DNA of 7,402 bases from Christensenella sp. UBA7707 (GTDB lineage Bacteria; Bacillota; Clostridia; Christensenellales; CAG-138). The translations under genes and the position numbers were made by a program. The stretch covers positions 5,818 to 13,219 of the forward strand of contig DLFZ01000036.1 of assembly GCA_002482435.1 (NCBI GenBank), in the 5' to 3' direction. Positions 1-5,858 of this stretch are shown here, one piece after another (the stretch's first letter is position 1; each line of letters begins with the position of its first letter). The notes beneath the pieces are model-generated. The model did not search any database. It saw nothing but the letters and a program-made list of their open reading frames with translations, and had not been told where the DNA came from.

Positions 1-611
1 GAGGAAGCGGGCTTCGCTTTCACGATGGCGTCCATAAGGGTGGTCAGGTTCTCCTGCAGCTTATCTACGCCAAAGGAAACCTTACCGACGGGAACGTGCA
101 CGATGCTGGTCTTGTCCACGCGGTATTCCACTTTACCGGCCTTGATGTCGGAAATCGCCTTGGCGACATCCATGGTAACGGTGCCGCTCTTGGGGTTGGG
201 CATGAGGCCTTTGGGACCAAGTACGCGGGCGATTTTACCCACGACGCCCATCATGTCGGGCGTAGCGACGCAAACGTCAAACCCAAACCAGTTCTCGGTC
301 TGGATCTTTTTGATCAGGTCATCGTCACCGACGAAATCGGCGCCCGCCTGTTCGGCTTCCTTGGCCTTGTCGCCCTTGGCGAACACGAGAACGCGAACCT
401 TTTTGCCCGTGCCGTGCGGCAGAACCACCGCACCGCGCACCTGCTGATCGGCATGGCGCGGGTCAACGCCCAAGCGGATGGACGCCTCCACGGTTTCATC
501 AAACTTAGCCTTACCGGTGGCAACCACCATTTCGAGGCCCTCACGCACGTCGTAGAGCTTGGAACGGTCGATCAGCTTTACGCTGTCCTGATATTTCTTT
601 CCGTGCTTCAT
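1..611 (-). CDS. rplA: 50S ribosomal protein L1, 3' end outside window
   Basis: L1 forms the mobile stalk of the large ribosomal subunit on 23S rRNA helices 76-78 near the E site; in several bacteria it also represses its own operon by binding mRNA. The visible 203 residues start [10 protein letters not shown] and include the conserved [12 protein letters not shown] stretch (about 136-146) and the C-terminal VKAKPAS just before the edge. Full-length L1 is about 230 residues, so roughly 25-30 are missing. The only ATG near the front is at 609-611. Its likely Shine-Dalgarno, AGGAAGG at 625-631, sits 13 bases upstream, longer than usual, and touches the L1-binding-like hairpin at 631-659. It is the last visible gene of the rpmG-secE-nusG-rplK-rplA operon and follows rplK after 68 bases. 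Identification is certain. Confidence 0.97.
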   Translation of the reverse strand, partial: MKHGKKYQDSVKLIDRSKLYDVREGLEMVVATGKAKFDETVEASIRLGVDPRHADQQVRGAVVLPHGTGKKVRVLVFAKGDKAKEAEQAGADFVGDDDLIKKIQTENWFGFDVCVATPDMMGVVGKIARVLGPKGLMPNPKSGTVTMDVAKAISDIKAGKVEYRVDKTSIVHVPVGKVSFGVDKLQENLTTLMDAIVKAKPAS

Positions 612-630
612 ATGCTTTAAAAATCCTTCC

Positions 631-659
631 TGTGGTATTAGCGGCTACTGCCTCCCACA
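631..659 (-). promoter_or_regulatory. L1-binding site mimic in rplK-rplA spacer
   Basis: Read on the minus strand, the spacer has TGTGGGAGGC, a four-base loop AGTA, then GCC and, after GCTAAT, ACCACA. The outer stem TGTGG/CCACA and inner stem GGC/GCC flank an asymmetric internal loop. This matches the L1-binding region of 23S rRNA helices 76-77, where GTGGGAGGC on one strand faces GCC...ATACCAC on the other. Autogenous repression by L1 through such mRNA copies is known from E. coli, Thermus and methanogens. The 3' arm ends on the first base of the rplA Shine-Dalgarno (625-631), so bound L1 could block rplA translation. The motif is seen directly; binding is inferred. Confidence 0.75.
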
Positions 660-679
660 AAGTCAAAGGCTCAATCGCC

Positions 680-1105
<426 letters not shown>

Positions 1106-1129
1106 GATAAGTTTCCTCCTAAAAATGAT

Positions 1130-1178
1130 GTGGTGCGAGCGGCTTTTTTAGGACGCGTGCGTCCTTCCTGCCTCCCAC
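1130..1178 (-). promoter_or_regulatory. L1-binding site mimic in rplK leader
   Basis: On the minus strand, GTGGGAGGC (1170-1178) faces GCC (1141-1143) and ACCAC (1130-1134), giving an outer GTGG/CCAC stem, an asymmetric internal loop and an inner GGC/GCC stem. This is the 23S rRNA helix 76-77 arrangement bound by L1. Above the inner stem is a further perfect six-base-pair hairpin, AGGACG/CGTCCT with a four-base loop (1150-1165), absent from the shorter copy in the rplK-rplA spacer. The rplK Shine-Dalgarno (1115-1120) lies 9 bases downstream. The rest of the nusG-rplK gap (1179-1300) has small palindromes, CCTTTTAAAAGG at 1211-1222 and GCCG/CGGC at 1230-1241. No convincing promoter is seen there. 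Position and shape fit the classic L1 autoregulatory leader; binding is inferred. Confidence 0.78.
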
Positions 1179-1300
1179 TATGCAAACCCGAACAGGGCTA
1201 CATACGGTGCCCTTTTAAAAGGCTGTCATGCCGTTTTCGGCAAAGTTGTTATGAGCTCGCGCAAAGCGTCCGCTCAAAGTGAGGATGGCCGGATTCCGGC

Positions 1301-1819
1301 TCAGAGCTTTTGTACCTCAATGTAGTCGAGCTCCACGGGCGTGTTCCTGCCGAACATGGAAACCATAAGCTTTACCTTTTGGCGCTCGGGATCGAGCGCT
1401 TCCACGGTGCCGATGAAGTTTTCCAAGGGGCCGGCCACAACGCGTACGCTTTCGCCCACTTCGATGTCGAGCTTGATTGCCATGTGCTCGACGCCCATCG
1501 CGGTCACTTCCTCGTCGGTAAGGGGGATGGGCTTGGATCCGGGGCCGACAAAGCCCGTAACGCCACGCGTGTTGCGCACCACATACCAGGTTTTGTCGTT
1601 CATGATCATTTTGATCATGACGTAACCCGGGTACACCTTGCGCTGCACGGTTTTGCGCTTGGAATCCTTTACCTCAACCACTTCCTCGGTGGGGTATTTT
1701 ACCTCGAGGATCTGATCGCGCAGGTTCAGCGTGTCGACCGTTTTTTCAAGGTCTTCCTTTACCTTGTTTTCGTAACCGGAATAGGTATGTACCACATACC
1801 ACTTGGCTTCCTCCGACAT
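1301..1819 (-). CDS. nusG: Transcription elongation/termination factor NusG
   Basis: NusG binds the beta' clamp helices of RNA polymerase through its N-terminal domain and affects pausing, processivity and termination; its KOW domain contacts partners such as ribosomal protein S10 or Rho. The 172-residue protein is full length. It opens with KWYVVHTYSGYENKVKEDLE (6-25) and contains KVYPGYVMIKM (61-71) and the GFVGPGSKP segment (89-97), all NGN-domain hallmarks. The KOW domain starts near VGESVRVVAGPLENFIGTVE (121-140) and runs to the end with MFGRNTPVELDYIEVQKL. The ATG at 1817-1819 has an AAGGAG Shine-Dalgarno (1825-1830) that overlaps the secE stop codon by one base, so the two genes are probably translationally linked. 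A 195-base leader separates it from rplK. Confidence 0.98.
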   Translation of the reverse strand: MSEEAKWYVVHTYSGYENKVKEDLEKTVDTLNLRDQILEVKYPTEEVVEVKDSKRKTVQRKVYPGYVMIKMIMNDKTWYVVRNTRGVTGFVGPGSKPIPLTDEEVTAMGVEHMAIKLDIEVGESVRVVAGPLENFIGTVEALDPERQKVKLMVSMFGRNTPVELDYIEVQKL

Positions 1820-1829
1820 AATCGCTCCT

Positions 1830-2177
1830 TTACGCGGGAAGGGTGGGGGTCGGCGTCAAAAGCGCGGTCGCTGTGGGGCTTACGGCGGCGCTCGCAGTGG
1901 GCGTAGCCGCAGCATTGCTGCCGATGGAGGCAATCAAGCCAAGGCCGCTGCCAAACAGCAGATCAAGCACATAGATGATGGCCGCAAGCAGAAGGATGAA
2001 ACCCATTACCGTAAGGGTATAGGAAACAAGCTCCTTTCTGGTGGGCCACGTCAGCTTTTTGAGCTCGCCGAGAACTTCCTTTAAAAACTTGCCGATGCGA
2101 GAAAAGAGCGGCTCTTTCTTGGGGCCGTGATCCTTTTTCTTTTCGGTCTTGGCGTTATCGGTCGTATTCTTTGCCAT
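1830..2177 (-). CDS. secE: Preprotein translocase subunit SecE with unusual C-terminal tail
   Basis: SecE is the essential clamp subunit of the SecYEG channel in the cytoplasmic membrane. The 115-residue protein has a charged cytoplasmic N-terminus (1-25), the conserved amphipathic helix and motif LGELKKLTWPTRKEL (36-50), and one membrane segment (about 53-73), the standard single-span Gram-positive design. Family members of this type are often about 60-80 residues. Here a further tail follows; residues 88-115 consist only of A, T, P, S, V, L and N. With the usual topology, C-terminus outside, the tail would be extracytoplasmic. The start ATG (2175-2177) has GGAGG at 2185-2189. The gene lies 15 bases after rpmG and 10 before nusG, whose Shine-Dalgarno overlaps the secE stop. 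The core call is firm; the tail's role is unknown. Confidence 0.95.
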   Translation of the reverse strand: MAKNTTDNAKTEKKKDHGPKKEPLFSRIGKFLKEVLGELKKLTWPTRKELVSYTLTVMGFILLLAAIIYVLDLLFGSGLGLIASIGSNAAATPTASAAVSPTATALLTPTPTLPA

Positions 2178-2192
2178 TCCCTTGCCTCCGCC

Positions 2193-2342
2193 TTACTTCG
2201 CTTCTTTGTGCATTGTCTGTTTGCGGCAGAAACGGCAATACTTGTTGAACTCAAGACGATCGGGATCGTTCTTTTTGTTCTTGAAGGTATTGTAGTTCCT
2301 TTGCTTGCACTCCGAGCATGCAAGTGTGATCTTGACGCGCAT
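2193..2342 (-). CDS. rpmG: 50S ribosomal protein L33, zinc-binding form
   Basis: A 49-residue protein beginning [17 protein letters not shown], a small basic large-subunit protein near the E site. Two CxxC pairs, C9/C12 and C36/C39 (CRFC), form a zinc ribbon, so this is the C+ type of L33. Many Firmicutes also carry a C- paralogue used under zinc shortage, not visible here. The ATG at 2340-2342 has AGGAGG at 2351-2356. The gene is first in the operon, 15 bases before secE, an arrangement common in Clostridia. The promoter is about 105 bases upstream, leaving a structured leader. Confidence 0.97.
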   Translation of the reverse strand: MRVKITLACSECKQRNYNTFKNKKNDPDRLEFNKYCRFCRKQTMHKEAK

Positions 2343-2440
2343 TTTGCTTCCCTCCTGCAATGTAAACGGCCGGCTTTTCGGCCAGCCGCCGACAAATATT
2401 CGTGAACGTACCTAAAGAAACCCCCCTTTTGGGGGATTAC
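2343..2440 (-). promoter_or_regulatory. Structured 5' leader of the rpmG operon
   Basis: The predicted transcript starts near 2440 and runs about 98 bases to the rpmG start. Immediately after the start is a hairpin of five C-G pairs, CCCCC-AAAA-GGGGG (2422-2435), followed by GTTTCTTT. A second hairpin, GGCTGGC-CGAAAA-GCCGGCC (2368-2387, seven pairs with one G-T), ends 11 bases before the rpmG Shine-Dalgarno. The first could protect the 5' end of the mRNA or act as a weak early terminator; the second could affect ribosome access. These roles are inferred from structure alone. I could not match the leader to a named riboswitch or ribosomal protein leader. Confidence 0.5.
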
Positions 2441-2446
2441 TGTAAC

Positions 2447-2476
2447 AATCTATCACAACAGCAAGCCGCATGTCAA
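2447..2476 (-). promoter_or_regulatory. Sigma-A type promoter of rpmG-secE-nusG-rplK-rplA
   Basis: On the minus strand, a perfect -35 TTGACA (2471-2476), an 18-base spacer and -10 TAGATT (2447-2452). The TGA directly before the -10 makes an extended -10 (TG-n-TAGATT). Expected transcription start is near 2440. It points at rpmG and is the best promoter upstream of the operon. Confidence 0.75.
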
Positions 2477-2722
2477 CGAAAAAAGTGCCGAAAACGCGCA
2501 TGGAAGCAAGTTTTTTTTCGCCCTTGTGGTTCGTTTTTCCAAATGCGGCATATGTTGTGGTAAGCGTCTGGCTTGTCCGCTTTTTAAGTACAATACACCG
2601 CTCCGATCACGGTTTTACATGTTATACTTAAGCATTTTCTTCCATAATAATTATCGCCAACGCGCAAACGCATTTTACATGAGCGCCGAGCAAATTGCAA
2701 GGAAAAGTCCGGTCGCATGATC
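2477..2722. other. AT-rich intergenic stretch without recognised gene
   Basis: No convincing reading frame lies between the rpmG promoter and the terminator-like hairpin downstream of the unrecognised minus-strand gene. The stretch has T runs on the plus strand, for example eight at 2510-2517. A possible minus-strand promoter, TTGCAA (2695-2700) with 17 bases to TAAAAT (2672-2677), could serve as a distal promoter for the rpmG operon, but only four of six -35 bases match. No known RNA family is recognised. Confidence 0.35.
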
Positions 2723-2757
2723 AAAGCGGCCTGCGCACCACAAGCGCAGGTCGTTTT
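2723..2757. terminator. Bidirectional terminator-like hairpin
   Basis: The strong stem CGGCCTGCGC/GCGCAGGTCG (2727-2736 with 2744-2753; ten pairs, one G-T) has a seven-base loop, an A-rich left flank and TTTTT at 2754-2758. The outer A and T bases can pair as well. It lies 25 bases downstream of the stop of the minus-strand gene ending at 2782 and separates that gene from the rpmG promoter. The U tract is better on the plus strand (GTTTTTG) than on the minus strand (GCTTTG), so it may also stop plus-strand transcripts from entering the gene antisense. Confidence 0.6.
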
Positions 2758-2781
2758 TGCAAACGGCGTTTTCACAACGCG

Positions 2782-3756
2782 CTATCGTTTTTGTACCCTT
2801 ACCCAGTAACCGTTCCCATCCATTGCGCGGAAAAACCGCGTAAAACCGCGCCGGCGCATGGGCGGTACGGGCGCGTATTCTCCCGGGAGCGCGTGAAGCA
2901 CCATGCGGATGCCGTTTTGCTCCATCTCACCCTCCAGATAAAACCGATTCGTGCCGGGATAGTTCACCTTTTTCCACCGCGAGGCGGGGAATGCGTCAGG
3001 AAAAGGGTTGTATACGGTGTTTTCAGCCGCAGGCTGCGGATTGTTTGCCGCAAGCTGTACATCAAGCGGGCGAAAAAGCTCATCCGCCTTCTTGAGTATT
3101 TCGTCCAGTGCGCGCGAGTTTTCCCGCGTCCCCTCGGGCGGACGAAAGGCACCTCCTTCCGAGGCCCCCTCGTGCGCGGACACTTCTCCTGCGCGCACCG
3201 CACCCGCGTACTCCTTCGTCAAGCGCGTTTGCTCATGCACGGCATCCGCGGCGCTTCCGGCATTATATAGCCGCGCTGCTTCCTCGGATTTACCGATTTC
3301 CTTTATAGGTCCCACCAGGCTTTTGGTGGGCGTGTTTTCGTCAGCCGTGTTTTTTTGCGCAAAGCTGCTTTTTACGGTTTCTACCTCTGCGGCGGCACTT
3401 GGCGCTTCCGCCGCTCGATGCGGTGCAAGCCCTGTGCGGAGAATGCGAATGTCGCGCTTTGCCTGCTCAAGCATCTTTGCGCGACCGATAAACCCGCCTT
3501 CGGCCATGAATTCCGGCCCTTGAGGGGTATCAACAACCAACAGCACCGCGTGTACGTCAAACGGGCGGTTTATGCCCCCCTTGAGCGATGCATTGAGCTC
3601 GACCGCACAAAGGCCGTTAAGGCCGTCCACCAAATATGCCGTGCAGCCATTCACATGCCCTTTTCGTAGAAGCACTTCCACTTCGGTGCCCTGTTTTTGC
3701 GTGCGCACGCGCATCGTGCCCACAAGGGTCCCCGTTAGGATGATGAGCTTTTCCAT
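2782..3756 (-). CDS. Unrecognised 324-residue protein with two conserved-looking ends
   Basis: I do not recognise this protein. The chosen ATG (3754-3756) has GGGAGGGG seven bases upstream; an in-frame GTG at 3769-3771 lies before that site and is less likely. Residues 1-107 look folded and beta-rich (MEKLIILTGTLVGTMRVRTQ..., FDVHAVLLVVDTPQGPEF at 66-83). Residues 108-245 are rich in A, E, S, K and T and look disordered. The C-terminal part (about 251-324) again looks ordered, with FPASRWKKVNYPGTNRFYLE (256-275), HALPGEYAPVPP (288-299) and RRGFTRFFRAMDGNGYWVRV (302-321). No signal peptide, membrane segment or catalytic motif is evident, so it is probably cytoplasmic. It stands alone, divergent from the Nudix-tsaD cluster. 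It resembles lineage-specific clostridial proteins only in general impression, and no function can be assigned. Confidence 0.8.
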   Translation of the reverse strand: MEKLIILTGTLVGTMRVRTQKQGTEVEVLLRKGHVNGCTAYLVDGLNGLCAVELNASLKGGINRPFDVHAVLLVVDTPQGPEFMAEGGFIGRAKMLEQAKRDIRILRTGLAPHRAAEAPSAAAEVETVKSSFAQKNTADENTPTKSLVGPIKEIGKSEEAARLYNAGSAADAVHEQTRLTKEYAGAVRAGEVSAHEGASEGGAFRPPEGTRENSRALDEILKKADELFRPLDVQLAANNPQPAAENTVYNPFPDAFPASRWKKVNYPGTNRFYLEGEMEQNGIRMVLHALPGEYAPVPPMRRRGFTRFFRAMDGNGYWVRVQKR

Positions 3757-4061
3757 GGCTGCCCCTCCCACAATGCGGTGCGGTCAAAAGACGAAACAAA
3801 CAAAGCAAAGCTTCGGCGCGCGGTTTTAAGCGCGTCAAAGCCGAATCGCGAGGATTTGAGCGAAGTGTTACTGTGCCGCTTTTCGCCGGGCATACCGAAC
3901 GCCGCGGACGTGCCGGCGGCGGGGCGGATGAGCCCCGTGCGCGCTTTGCCGGCAGACGTCGGAGCGTCTTTTTTCGCCGCACACGGCGTCCGGTCTCCCT
4001 CTTCTCATATATATGTTTGAGCGACCTTCAATTATGTGTGGAAAAACTGACTGTTTTTGCG
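3757..4061. other. Divergent intergenic DNA with scattered hairpins
   Basis: This is the first half of the 617-base gap between the divergent genes at 2782-3756 and 4374-5096. The open frames across it have compositions typical of chance frames and no good ribosome binding sites. An imperfect hairpin, TTCGGC/GCCGAA (3812-3817 with 3840-3845) with an inner CGCG/CGCG pair, would lie in the 5' leader of the minus-strand gene. A GC-rich stretch at 3900-3953 contains GGGG/CCCC and GCCGGC repeats. No convincing promoter was found for either flanking gene. Confidence 0.4.
3954..3974 (+). terminator. Orphan terminator-like hairpin, plus strand
   Basis: AGACG (3954-3958) pairs with CGTCT (3965-3969) across a six-base loop and is followed by an unbroken run of T to 3974. 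The short stem makes it only a moderate candidate. No plus-strand gene precedes it, so any transcript it ends is unknown. Confidence 0.35.
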
Positions 4062-4178
4062 GTATAATGTCCGCAGGCGGACATTATACTTGGTTTTTTT
4101 GCGCGTGCGTTCTTTGGCCTACGTCCAAACGCACATGCGCGAATTCTGCCACATCCGCTTCGCTTCTGTGGCAGAATA
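4062..4178. repeat. Three-hairpin repeat, copy A
   Basis: This is the first of two tandem, slightly diverged copies. Hairpin 1 is a perfect inverted repeat with 13-base arms, GTATAATGTCCGC and its complement, around AG (4062-4089), followed by TTGGTTTTTTT. Hairpin 2 (4101-4140) pairs GCGC, GTGCGT and TTGG with CCAA, ACGCAC and GCGC, with small bulges. Hairpin 3 (4143-4177) is a perfect 11-pair stem, ATTCTGCCACA with its complement, and a 13-base loop. Its final GCAGAATA is also the start of copy B. There is no coding signal. It resembles a repetitive extragenic palindrome or small miniature element, but I see no flanking target-site duplication and no transposase. Confidence 0.75.
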
Positions 4179-4299
4179 GCCGCAGGCGGACATTCTACTT
4201 GGTTTTTTGCGCGTGCGTTCTTGGCCTACGGCCAAACGCACTTGCCCAAGCGTGCATAAACGGAACCTGCCATATTCGCTTTGCGTCTGTGGCAGAATA
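4171..4299. repeat. Three-hairpin repeat, copy B
   Basis: This second copy is offset 109 bases from copy A. The shared core runs CCGCAGGCGGACATT, then TACTTGG, a T run, GCGCGTGCGTTCTT, GGCCTACG, CCAAACGCAC. Hairpin 1 (4173-4196) has lost perfect symmetry but pairs 9 of 11. Hairpin 2 (4213-4241) is better than in copy A: GTGCGT and TTGGCC pair with GGCCAA and ACGCAC around TAC with a two-base bulge. Hairpin 3 (4267-4295) keeps CTGCCATA/TGTGGCAG with one G-T pair. About 13 extra bases lie before hairpin 3. Sequence changes that keep pairing suggest the folded form matters, though two copies are too few to prove it. Confidence 0.75.
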
Positions 4300-4327
4300 A
4301 AAGAAAATTTATTTGTGCTCTCGCGCA

Positions 4328-4356
4328 GCCGCGGTTTTTGCTTTCCGCGCCGCGGC
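4328..4356 (+). other. Hairpin just upstream of the Nudix gene
   Basis: GCCGCGG (4328-4334) and CCGCGGC (4350-4356) are perfect seven-base inverted arms around 15 bases; an alternative CGCGG/CCGCG pairing gives a ten-base loop. It ends 17 bases before the Nudix start codon. It could affect translation initiation if the mRNA starts upstream; no role is shown. Confidence 0.35.
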
Positions 4357-4373
4357 AGCACAGAAGGGCGGCC

Positions 4374-5096
4374 ATGAAAGAGCTTCGCGACGAACAGGGA
4401 AAGACGCTCGCCGAATTTTTGGCGGACTATAATCCCGATCTGTACCGCCATCCTTCCGTTACGGTGGATGTTGCGCTGTTCACCTTGCTTGAATGCGCCG
4501 GGCTTTACAGTCTTGCGGTGCTCCTTGTGAAGCGTGGCCGCCATCCGTACCTTGGTGAATACGCGCTCCCGGGCGGGTTTGTGGAGCTGGATGAAGAACT
4601 CGAGGCCGCCGCCGCGCGTGAGCTTGCCGAGGAAACCGGCGTTGAAGGGCTTGTTCTGCGTCCATTTGGCTCCTTCGGCGCGGTGGATCGCGACCCGCGT
4701 ACCCGCGTGATCAGCGTTGGTCACTACGCGGTGGCACCGCTCAACTCGGTGGTCCCCAAGGCTGGCGACGATGCAGCCGCCGCTTCGTTTTTTATTGTTG
4801 AAACCCAGCTCGAAGCCGGTTCCGCGTCCGCGGAAACCTACCGGATGTCGCTGTTTGGCAGCCGTATCCTTACGGCACGCGCAAAACTCCGTTACGACGT
4901 GCTCGGTTCGTATCCCGCGCCGGCGGCGAAGGGCGACCTTGCCTGCGACCATGCGCATGTTTTGTTTTCTGCGCTTGTGGCGCTCAATTCGTTGCCGCGC
5001 GAACGCGTCGCGCGGCTTTTAACCCTTGGCCGGCAGGATCTTGAACGCGAAGCCGTAGACGCGCTTGACCGCGCGCTTTCCTGCCTGCCCAAATAA
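4374..5096 (+). CDS. Nudix hydrolase, ADP-ribose pyrophosphatase-like
   Basis: Nudix enzymes hydrolyse nucleoside diphosphates linked to another group, using Mg2+ held by glutamates of the Nudix box. The complete box GX5EX7REUXEEXGU is present: G68, E74, R82-E83, E86-E87, G89-V90, within ALPGGFVELDEELEAAAARE and LAEETGV. The preceding strand VDVALFTL (31-38) and KRGRHPYLGEYALPGGF, then FGAVDRDPRTRVISV (101-115), resemble the ADP-ribose/NADH-type Nudix group. The C-terminal segment with GDLACDHAHVLFSAL (187-201) matches the usual DHxxIL-like helix. The substrate is not determinable. The protein is 240 residues from ATG 4374; the ribosome site, AAGG about 8 bases before, is weak. The reading frame continues upstream into the repeat, but no better start is seen. 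It lies 39 bases before the membrane protein gene. Confidence 0.88.
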   Translation: MKELRDEQGKTLAEFLADYNPDLYRHPSVTVDVALFTLLECAGLYSLAVLLVKRGRHPYLGEYALPGGFVELDEELEAAAARELAEETGVEGLVLRPFGSFGAVDRDPRTRVISVGHYAVAPLNSVVPKAGDDAAAASFFIVETQLEAGSASAETYRMSLFGSRILTARAKLRYDVLGSYPAPAAKGDLACDHAHVLFSALVALNSLPRERVARLLTLGRQDLEREAVDALDRALSCLPK

Positions 5097-5135
5097 CACC
5101 GCAGCGTTTAAAACCATGAAAAGGAGCTTCTTCGT

Positions 5136-5858
5136 ATGAAGCAGGGAGCTATCAAGGGGCAAAAAACCGCGTTCACGCTGACTACCGTGGCAGGTTTTCT
5201 TTTGATTGTCGCCATTTTTTTTACGGCTTTGCAGTTTTCCATCAACGACCGCTCTTGGTTTGAGCAGGAATACCGTGCCCTCGACCTTGAAAGCTCCATC
5301 GGCCTTTCGACTTCCGACATTACCGATGCGCTTATGCGGCTTGTGGACTATATGGAGGGCCGAACTGGCAGCATACAGCTGGTTGTGCGGGAAAACGGGC
5401 TTTATGTAAACATGTACAACGACCGCGAAATTGCCCATATGGAAGACGTCCGCTTGCTTTACCAAGCATGGCGCTCGGTTCGCACATGGGGCTTGGTGCT
5501 TGCCGTTGTGCTGATTTTTGCCGCGTTTCTCCTCGACAGAAAAGAACTGTGGTTTAACGTGTCGCGCGGTTTTCTCCGCGCAAGTGTGCTGTTCCTCGTT
5601 CTGGCTGCTGTGCTTGGCGTTTTTGCCGCAGTGGATTTCACCGCGTTTTGGAACGGATTCCATTACCTTTTCTTTGACAACGATCTATGGCTTTTGAGCC
5701 CCGCGCGTGACCGCATGATTCGCATCTGCCCTGAGCAGCTGTTTTCGGACCTCATCGTCCGTGCCTTCTCAACTTTCATCCTGGCGTTCGCCGTACTGAT
5801 GGCGGCATCGAGCTCCATTTATTTTGTGCATAAAACAAGGCATGCGTATGGACATTGA
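5136..5858 (+). CDS. TIGR01906/DUF1461 family integral membrane protein
   Basis: A 240-residue membrane protein of unknown function. Hydrophobic segments at about 13-33, 117-134, 147-167 and 205-228 suggest four membrane spans, with an external or lumenal-type domain between the first two. Recognisable family features are NDREIAHMEDVRLLYQ (95-110) and FHYLFFDNDLWLLSPARDRM (175-194), followed by ICPEQLFSDL. The ATG at 5136 has AAGGAG with a nine-base gap. It follows the Nudix gene by 39 bases, and its last 11 bases overlap the start of tsaD, so co-transcription and translational coupling with tsaD are likely. Membership is recognised from these motifs. The biochemical role is unknown, and a link to t6A synthesis is only suggested by position. 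Confidence 0.85.
   Translation: MKQGAIKGQKTAFTLTTVAGFLLIVAIFFTALQFSINDRSWFEQEYRALDLESSIGLSTSDITDALMRLVDYMEGRTGSIQLVVRENGLYVNMYNDREIAHMEDVRLLYQAWRSVRTWGLVLAVVLIFAAFLLDRKELWFNVSRGFLRASVLFLVLAAVLGVFAAVDFTAFWNGFHYLFFDNDLWLLSPARDRMIRICPEQLFSDLIVRAFSTFILAFAVLMAASSSIYFVHKTRHAYGH

Noticed and set aside
1288..1300. GCCGG/CCGGC hairpin right after the nusG stop as a terminator.
   Set aside because: Stem of five pairs with no T run after it on the minus strand; transcription probably continues into rplK.
1310..1906. 198-codon plus-strand frame opposite nusG and the end of secE.
   Set aside because: His/Val-rich shadow of a certain gene on the other strand; no ribosome binding site.
2695..2760. The string AAGGAAAAGTCCGG recalls the conserved GAGGAAAGTCCGG of RNase P RNA.
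   Set aside because: An extra A, and none of the other conserved RNase P blocks or helices are present nearby; a chance likeness.
3617..3982. Minus-strand frame of 121 codons overlapping the front of the unrecognised gene.
   Set aside because: Arg/Pro/Ala-rich, out of frame with the better-supported gene, with no ribosome site.
4062..4299. Possible CRISPR array.
   Set aside because: Only two units, each over 100 bases with internal hairpins and no unique spacers between short repeats.
4119..4958. 279-codon minus-strand frame across the repeats and the Nudix gene.
   Set aside because: Antisense to a gene with a complete Nudix box; it runs through palindromic repeats and has a composition typical of a shadow frame.
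4374..5096. NrtR-type transcriptional regulator (Nudix domain plus winged helix).
   Set aside because: The Nudix part resembles that group, but no clear winged-helix DNA-binding domain is visible and no NAD biosynthesis gene is adjacent; a plain hydrolase is the safer call.
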